A stretch of DNA of 64,000 nucleotides. Origin: Ceratodon purpureus (taxonomy: Eukaryota > Streptophyta > Bryopsida > Pseudoditrichales > Ditrichaceae). The stretch covers positions 4,677,041 to 4,741,040 of the forward strand of contig CM026424.1 of NCBI GenBank assembly GCA_014871385.1, given 5' to 3'. The notes below the pieces were generated by a model, which saw only the letters and a program-made list of their open reading frames with translations, was not told the DNA's origin and did no database searches. The position numbers and the translations under genes were made by a program. This document shows, one piece after another, positions 57,624 through 64,000 of this stretch; the stretch's first letter is position 1; every line of letters begins with the position of its first letter.

Positions 57624-58586
57624 ATGTTGTTAGTGACGCTGTTGCTGCTACCGTTGCTGCTGCTGGCATTGCACTTCTTTCTCGGAGCAGATGGGGACTT
57701 CACTCTGACACTGAAGGGCCCAACTCCTCGAAAAGCCATAGAAGATAAGGTTGTGTGGATCGTTGGAGCCAGCCAGAACATCGGAGAAGAGATTGCGAAG
57801 GAGTACGCACGGCTAGGAGCAAAACTCATCCTTACAGCTCGCAGAGCGAATGAGCTGGAGCGGGTGAAAGCATCCCTGCAAGGACGGCACGCACCAGGGA
57901 ATGTGGTGGTACTGCCAGGTGACATCACAGCTGGTGTGGAGGAACTGAAACTACTTGTTCAGAAAGCTGAAGCAGCCTTCGAAGGAGCTGGAATTGACAT
58001 TGTTGTGCAGAATGCTGCTTGTCCACGCCCAAAACTTTCTGCGGTGGACTTTCCAGATGATGTTCTTCAGAGAACCTTTGACGTGAATGTTTTGGGTGTC
58101 ATCCGGCTCACACAGCTGCTCCTTCCTGGCATGCTCAGCCGAGGACATGGTCAGTTTGTTGTGGTGAGCAGTGTGGCTGGGAAAATACCGTCTCCCGGCC
58201 AAACAGTCTACTCTGCTTCAAAACATGCTCTCAACGGCTACTTCAATTCACTTCGCTCCGAGGTTCTGCATCGTGGAGTGAGGGTCACTCTGGCCTGTCC
58301 TGGTCCCATTGACACGCCCAGGGCGGCATCTGAGGCTGGGGAAGCGAAGCTAGAGAAGCGTCTTCCAGTTCGGAGGTGTGCCGAGCTGATCGTTCAAGCT
58401 GGTGCACATGACTTGATGGAGGCTTGGATTAGCTATCAGCCTATTCTCTTGCTTCTGTATCTAATGCAATACGTGCCTTCCCTTGTTTTCTACGTTATAA
58501 ACAAGGTTGGGCCCAAGCGTGTGACATCATATAATGAAGGCTCCGGTGGATATAGTATGAGCTCCTTGTTCAAGAAGTCTAATTGA
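57624..58586 (+). CDS. DHRS7-like short-chain dehydrogenase/reductase, membrane-anchored, single exon
   Basis: 320 aa from the ATG at 57624. Residues ~2-20 form a Leu-rich membrane anchor, as in ER-anchored DHRS7/SDR34C-type enzymes. The Rossmann fold follows: GASQNIG (48-54) as the nucleotide-binding glycine motif, TARR after beta-2 (favouring NADP), NAA (130-132), catalytic Asn in VNVLG (155), Ser in VVSSVAG, and Tyr-Lys in YSASK (196-200). CPGPIDT follows. All four catalytic residues are kept. The substrate is unknown; relatives reduce steroids, retinoids or other carbonyls. The glycine motif is unusual, with Gln-Asn where Ser-Gly is normal. A second hydrophobic stretch near residue 275 may contact membrane. 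The gene has no intron in the coding part. Confidence 0.9.
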   Translation: MLLVTLLLLPLLLLALHFFLGADGDFTLTLKGPTPRKAIEDKVVWIVGASQNIGEEIAKEYARLGAKLILTARRANELERVKASLQGRHAPGNVVVLPGDITAGVEELKLLVQKAEAAFEGAGIDIVVQNAACPRPKLSAVDFPDDVLQRTFDVNVLGVIRLTQLLLPGMLSRGHGQFVVVSSVAGKIPSPGQTVYSASKHALNGYFNSLRSEVLHRGVRVTLACPGPIDTPRAASEAGEAKLEKRLPVRRCAELIVQAGAHDLMEAWISYQPILLLLYLMQYVPSLVFYVINKVGPKRVTSYNEGSGGYSMSSLFKKSN

Positions 58587-60184
58587 GTATTCCTAGCTTT
58601 CGTCGAGCAGGCATTGAGTAATCATTTCTTCTGAGAGTTTTGCTATCAAATTGTATAGCTCAGTTTTTTTATCATCACTGAGTATCACATAAAAAGAGGT
58701 GGTTACTGAATCAAAGGTTGCATGTCACGTTCCACCGGTCCACAATTCTTCCAATTCTTCTGCTCCAAACTTCTAAACTCTGTAGCCTGAATTTTGTTGT
58801 TTTGAAATTTATCACCATTGAACCTCACTACTTAAGCTACAAGGAAAGGAGGAATGCAACACTAATGATAAAAGCACTCGAAAATTGGAGGCAGGAAACA
58901 TTCCATGATCTCAGCTTTGAACCAGCTCGACACTGTCTCCAAGAAAGAGCATTACAGAAAGGATATTATAGAAGGAACGTCCGGACAATTTCATTTTAGA
59001 ATCGTAGGAAGACAACGCTTATGAAGCTCCAAATCTGTCATCGATGCAGTTTACAAAATAATGCAAGTTACCAGTGCACACTGAAACACCGGCATAGGAG
59101 TTTCAACATCTGTAAACTAAATCTATCTTCTTGAGCTGCTCTACCGTGACTGCAATATATTATATTCTTCATAAGACCGGTGTAAACCAAAAGATTTGGG
59201 CTCCAACCCAAAGACATACCTTGTTGTTGGATGAGAGCATGTTAGCAGGGTATCATCCTTGAAACAAAGGAGTGATAAGTGAGTTGTGGCTCAAAGTTGT
59301 GGTGTAAGCAATGATAATATTACATACACCAAAGTTCAAAAATCATCATAAATAAAATATAATAACAATAAAAATTGCAAAATTTTCCAACATACTACAT
59401 CTGAGTCTCTCCTCATTATCATCACCAAAACTAAATTCATGATGGCCAAGGTGCAGTTTCGCTCAATTTGGAAGCTTGAGCATAGTTGCAAAGTCACAAA
59501 GTGCTTGAAAAAACCAAAGTGGATAACTTCCGCACCGTCAGGAAACCATGGCAGCCACCTTCCATCTGGAACAGGATCATCCCAGTCACTCAAATAAGTT
59601 AGTGAGGATCATTCAACTCATGTGAGGAAGAGTCCTGAGCTTTTCAGAGGGGACACTCTGTTGTTGTGTGCATTTTTGTTGTGTGGAGGTGGGGATTTCG
59701 AAGTGAAATGAGCTTGGAAGGAGATCGTTTCGACATGGATTGATATTCCTGCTAGAAATTAAGTTGCAGCCAACTCTCGGTACGTTGAAGTGCAAATTTG
59801 TATGTATGGGTATGGGTTTTTCCATTTCAGGTGGGAAGGTTGAATTTGGGTTGAAGTTTGGTTTTGCTGTGTGCGCGTGGCGTGAAGTTTCTGATGTTTT
59901 ACTGGGATTATCGTGCATTTTTTCATGATGTGGGTAATTGGTGTGTGGGTTGGTAGCAGTCCGATCTGTCTTAAACCCTAATTCCTGAGCAGAGTTTTGA
60001 TTTTACGAGTGAGATTTAGTTGTGCTCTTGTTTCGTTAATTTATGGTCGAGTGCAGGGATTTGGAGTTTGTTAGTAATTTGTTAAATTGGTCGGATGTAC
60101 TTGAAATTGTTGCAGTGTCTTCATTCCTAGAAGCTCTCGGAGGAGGGGTTGGGATCGAGAAGTTAGGGCTTTAACTACGTGGCC
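58587..60184. other. intergenic between dehydrogenase and GST genes
   Basis: Includes the dehydrogenase 3' UTR. A minus-strand open stretch at 59336-59593 (WDDPVPDGRWLPWFPDG) looks protein-like after a possible acceptor, but no partner exons were found. A TTTCAG|GTGGG-type site near 59830 and sequence up to 60184 could be leader of the GST gene. Confidence 0.3.
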
Positions 60185-62038
60185 ATGGCGCCCTCAAGCA
60201 CACTGAAGCTATATGTGGATCTCATGTCGCAGCCTAGCCGAGCTGTCCTTCTCTTTTGCCGGTATGAGATTCCCTTCACGATAAATTTTTGGGATTGCAG
60301 GTTGTTAGGTCTATGACGCTGACATTGGCTTGCAAGTTCCTCCTGAGAGTCATAGTACTTAGCCTGTGGAAATATGGAATTCATACATCAGTTAAGATCC
60401 TTAGGGGCTGTGGAGGATTGCAGGGTGAACAAGATAGATGTGGAACTGCATCTGGTCAACATACAGAAAGGGGAGCAGAAAACACCGGAATTCAGAGGTT
60501 GGTGATTCTGTAGTATGAATTGACTGCAAATTCTCTTCTCTAAAGTTCGAGTTCTTTTTCAGTTTTTTGTTTAGCAAGCCTAGATTCTCATATTTGCATA
60601 TTGATTTGATTTTGACGATGTGCAGCAATCAACCCCTTGGGTAAAGTTCCGTGCATAGTTGATGGCCGTTTCAAGCTTGCCGAAAGGTGAGTTGGATTTG
60701 TTGTTTCTTGGGTTTTCGAGTGTAATTCTGCCGAATTTTTAAGAGTGACGGACAGTGGAGTAAATTCATGCGTGGGAGTTATTTGAATGACAAACGTTGT
60801 GTAAGGTAACATGTTTCTTTGAAATATACCGTAACTATTTATTTATACGAATGTGGTTTCTAACAGCAAGTTGGCTGCAGTCATGCCATTATGAAGTATT
60901 TGGCATCAACACGTCCAGGTGTAGCTGATCACTGGTAAGCTTGATATGACTTTCTCCTCGCTGTGTCTCCTGGGGCTGAATGTTTTGTCGAAGCACGGTG
61001 ACAATCTTTGCTTTTTCACTGTGTCTCAGATTCTCCCCGCATCATTGTTTGGCTTGTGAAGGTACCCAACCGACGTGCAAAGGAGAGCAAAGATTGACTC
61101 TGTCCTAGATTGGCATCATCTAAACATACGACGTGGTTCGAGTACGTGTGCTCGGAAAGGAAACCCATTTTCTTGTACTTTTGTCAAATCTTTTTGCAAT
61201 TTCTGCAGATAAAAACTTCTTAGCTCGTATTCTCGAAGCAACACGGTTTAGGTGTCATCGTGACGATGCATTTCTCTTCATTATTTTGCTTTTCGATCAA
61301 CAAAAATCACCCAGCAAGTAGCGTGATCAGTTCTCAAGATTGACAACCTGTTTGGACGTGTGGACTTCGACAGTGACTGTGGTGTTCAACATGGCATTAG
61401 CACCAGTATTAGGGCTTAAAGCAGATCCAAGGGCGGCAGCGGAGGGATTAGCTATCCTCAAGCAATCCTTGGACGTTATGGAGACAGTCTGGTTACAAGA
61501 AGGCTATCCATTTCTGGCAGGCGGGAGACAGCCTTCTATTGCTGATTTGAGCGTTGTTTGTGAGATTATGCAACTGCAGGTTTTGTACTCACCCAATCTG
61601 ATATCGTTATTGGCAGTCTGTTGGTGTATTCTCCTAATTAATTCATGGATATTTTTTTCCGAAGGAGTTGGTTTTCCTTGCTACCTTTTCCGAATTCTTC
61701 CTGAAGCTGCTTGGCTTTCCTGATCCGAATGGCTCTAATGTCTTAAAATTTAATAGATGCATTTAGATACCTTGAAGGATGAGACTTATTTATTGTCATG
61801 GCGTTTACCATTGCAGATCCTGAGCAATGATGAAGTTGCAACATATCTGAGCTCCAAAGAGCGTGTTACAGCATGGATAGCCACGATGAAGAAAGTTACA
61901 ACGCCACATTTTGACGATGTCCACAAAATAATTTACAGAGTTGTTGGAAGGAGGTTGCAAGAAACGCAACAGGTGAAAGCAGGAACGGGAGGTCATGTCA
62001 ACGGAGAGAACCCAAAACCAGCACTTTCGAAGCTATGA
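60185..62038 (+). CDS. GSTT: theta-class glutathione S-transferase with C-terminal SKL, 7 exons
   Basis: Exons: 60185-60261, 60424-60497, 60626-60686, 60881-60934, 61062-61141, 61374-61579, 61817-62038. All junctions are GT-AG with matching phase, giving 774 nt and 257 aa. The N-terminal thioredoxin-fold domain starts LKLYVDLMSQPSRA. Ser15 aligns with the catalytic Ser of theta GSTs. The glutathione-binding part includes NPLGKVPCIVDG and a Glu-Ser pair created across the exon 3/4 junction. The helical domain has NMALAPVLG and FLAGGRQPSIADLSVVCEI, a typical theta C-domain signature. The protein ends SKL, a canonical type 1 peroxisomal targeting signal; plant theta GSTs are known in peroxisomes, where they act as glutathione peroxidases on organic hydroperoxides. 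Peroxisomal location is therefore likely but inferred. Confidence 0.93.
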
Positions 62039-62228
62039 ACAAAGCCTAAGCAAATCGATTGAGTTGGATATATTCAGCTGTTCAGAGAACGTCTCGTTTA
62101 CTTCTCTTCAACCCCTGTTCTTAGACACATTTTGTGCAAGCAGTACAGGATGTTTCACATTCAAGTATGGCCTAGATAATAGATGCCAGTGAACTTATTC
62201 TGACGGTGAACTTGTAAATTGCGTCCTT

Positions 62229-62234
62229 AATAAA
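62229..62234 (+). terminator. putative polyadenylation signal of the GST gene
   Basis: AATAAA about 190 bp after the stop codon, in AT-rich sequence. The spacing suits a plant 3' UTR. Confidence 0.45.
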
Positions 62235-62239
62235 TCTCA

Positions 62240-64000
62240 GATATTTTGTACGTCACTCAAGTTCCTTTGCACCAGTGAATTTCCTGTGTTCTACTTGACA
62301 ATTTGCCTTGCTAACGCTTGGGCTGTACACAATTCTATCGGGTAATCAACCATTTTATGGATATTTCTTCCTACAAATGGTAATATTCTACTGGTTCTTT
62401 CAATTTTCTTACATTAATATTAGTCTATTTCTTTCTACCATAGCGAATAATCTAAATCTGAAACTTATTTGAGAACCAATCAACATTGATCTGATGCATG
62501 TTTCTTCTCCGCTTGTGTAGGCTGCCCATTTCCTCAATTTATTGTAGATCCAGGGAATAGGTGGTCCTGTGTTTTGCACTGAACGAAGATCATTAAGTCC
62601 AGGTGTTTCAGTCGTCGAGTAGCAGCTCAACACAATACATCAAATTAATGTTCACTCTGATGTATTGTTGTGGTTTTAATCCAATTTGGTGTGCAGTCTC
62701 CCTCAGAGATCAACTGAGTACGTGCGAGAGGCTGAATTGTCCACTTTCTATCTGCCCGTGACAGTGCTACGACTCTCTAGAGAGGTATTGTACCACCCAA
62801 TAGTCCGTCTGCCTGCACTCGTGTTGGTTGATGACGTTGCTGACGAGAGCTAATAGCAGCTCAAGTATGCTAATCCGCCAGTCTAACATTCGCTTCTTCT
62901 GTCCTCTCAACTTTAATTATCAATATGGTTGCTCTGTGCTGGACACAGAGTTAATTTCGAATGACGAGGTAACTGTTCATGTAACTTGATACTTCTGGAC
63001 TTCAGTCTAGTTTGCTTTTATAGGTATGTGGGATAATATGATATTGAAGCAGGATCACGTTGTGAATATACCTTAATGGGTTAGGTAATGTTGTGGTTCA
63101 GAGCAGGACGAGATCATTGTAAGTATTGCTGTGGCAGCGTGGTGACGTTAACTGATCAAAGACTGTTCACCTGGTTGAGAGTCCGGGCCCAAAGTCTAGG
63201 AGTTGCTGCAGTGTTCTCAAAGGCAACCACGAACTTTCCATGGAGCGTGAGATTACATCATCACGGTTCGCGCCATACCCCCAAAATACCGGATGAGCTG
63301 CCATATCTGTTCGCAGAACTCAATTGGTGGGAGCACACTGTTGCAAAATATTCCGGATCTGAGAAAAGAGCTAAGAAGTGGAATTCTTCTAGGCCGCCAT
63401 TCTCATGTGCTGATCCCGGATACATGAGCCAATGCCACATTGACATGTAAGTTAATCCACATGGCACGGAGGCTGGCCCAGTGCATTGCTCTTGCAGCGA
63501 GACCCGTCTGTGTCTCCTAGAATCGTGCAATTCATTTTAAAAGGTTATTTGCCTCCTGTAGATCATCATGGTGACATGGGTGTTGCACCTGATCAGTGAA
63601 GCACAGTAGATTCTAGACCTACTAATCAAGCGTAAACTAATGTTTCAGATTAGACTTAAATCTTGACTTGAAGATACGAAGACCTTCGACACAGTGGCGG
63701 CGACGCTTCAGTTCTTGAGTTTCTGTTCCAAACAAGACTATCAAAGCTCTTCTGGTTTTGCACTTGGGTCCAGGCCAGAATTAGTCTGGAGGTGGGGGAA
63801 AAAATGAATATTTAATGGTGTAAATGGATGGAGCATACCACACTCCACTGAGCCTGGGCAAACGCTTACCAAACCGCCAAAAGCAATGGTGTCGACGGTC
63901 TGCCAAAGCAGAAGCAGTGCGGGAGCAGAGAAAATCAAGTGATCGATCGGCGTCGAAGGGCCCAGAGAACTAATTGGAAGGGAAGGGACGGTGGACCCTT
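62240..64000. other. no gene recognised to the window end
   Basis: Mixed-composition DNA. Frames near 63088-63450 (plus) and 63261-63530 (minus) overlap on opposite strands. Neither carries a motif I know. They could be parts of a gene continuing beyond the window. Confidence 0.3.

Noticed and set aside
63088-63530. Gene near the right edge
   Set aside because: Opposite-strand frames overlap and show no family motif or splice support.

Overview
The window looks like nuclear DNA of a streptophyte, most likely an early-diverging land plant such as a bryophyte. The placement is inferred from a short plant-type telomere motif, many small spliceosomal introns, and genes with plant-like architecture (DA1 peptidase, theta-class GST with a peroxisomal signal, TBC1D13-type Rab-GAP, STK16-type kinase). 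No bacterial, organellar or viral layout is visible. Exon structures were built by hand from splice sites and reading-frame phase; no search was run.

Region 1 (1-20.6 kb) is the unusual part. A Mutator-like transposase gene runs off the left edge on the minus strand. Next to it is a small gene or broken gene on the same strand. Divergent from both is a 15-exon gene (4670-19204) predicted to encode 1,311 aa, with a ParB/sulfiredoxin-like domain followed by a beta-class amino-methyltransferase fold whose signature motifs are altered. Most of its introns are arrays of one ~108-bp minisatellite family with the palindromic core CCTCGGTGCCGAGG. One array covers about 6 kb and has duplicated an exon. 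The same repeat fills an intron of the Mutator-like gene. An orphan 217-aa ORF lies downstream.

Region 2 (20.6-42 kb) is repeat-rich and contains broken genes. It has a 675-bp direct duplication with tRNA-promoter-like (SINE-like) units, an isolated first exon of an STK16-type kinase, and a TBC1D13-like gene lacking its last exon and carrying an in-frame stop. It also has an unidentified multi-exon gene and a multi-exon DDE-type transposase gene (37212-29907). A 3.1-kb fold-back element with hAT-like ends and an 8-bp target duplication sits inside the last coding part of that transposase gene. A Harbinger-like MITE lies at 40.7-41.4 kb.

Region 3 (42-64 kb) is more ordinary plant gene space: a complete DA1-type ubiquitin-dependent peptidase gene (minus, 11 exons), AT-rich DNA with a piggyBac-like non-autonomous element and a perfect 60-bp hairpin, a LINE 3' remnant, a single-exon DHRS7-like dehydrogenase, and a complete seven-exon theta GST ending in SKL.

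The ordinary genes (growth control, Rab traffic, redox and detoxification) show no sign of acting together. The first 20 kb may be a linked, possibly mobile, assemblage around the ParB-methyltransferase gene, but this is inference.
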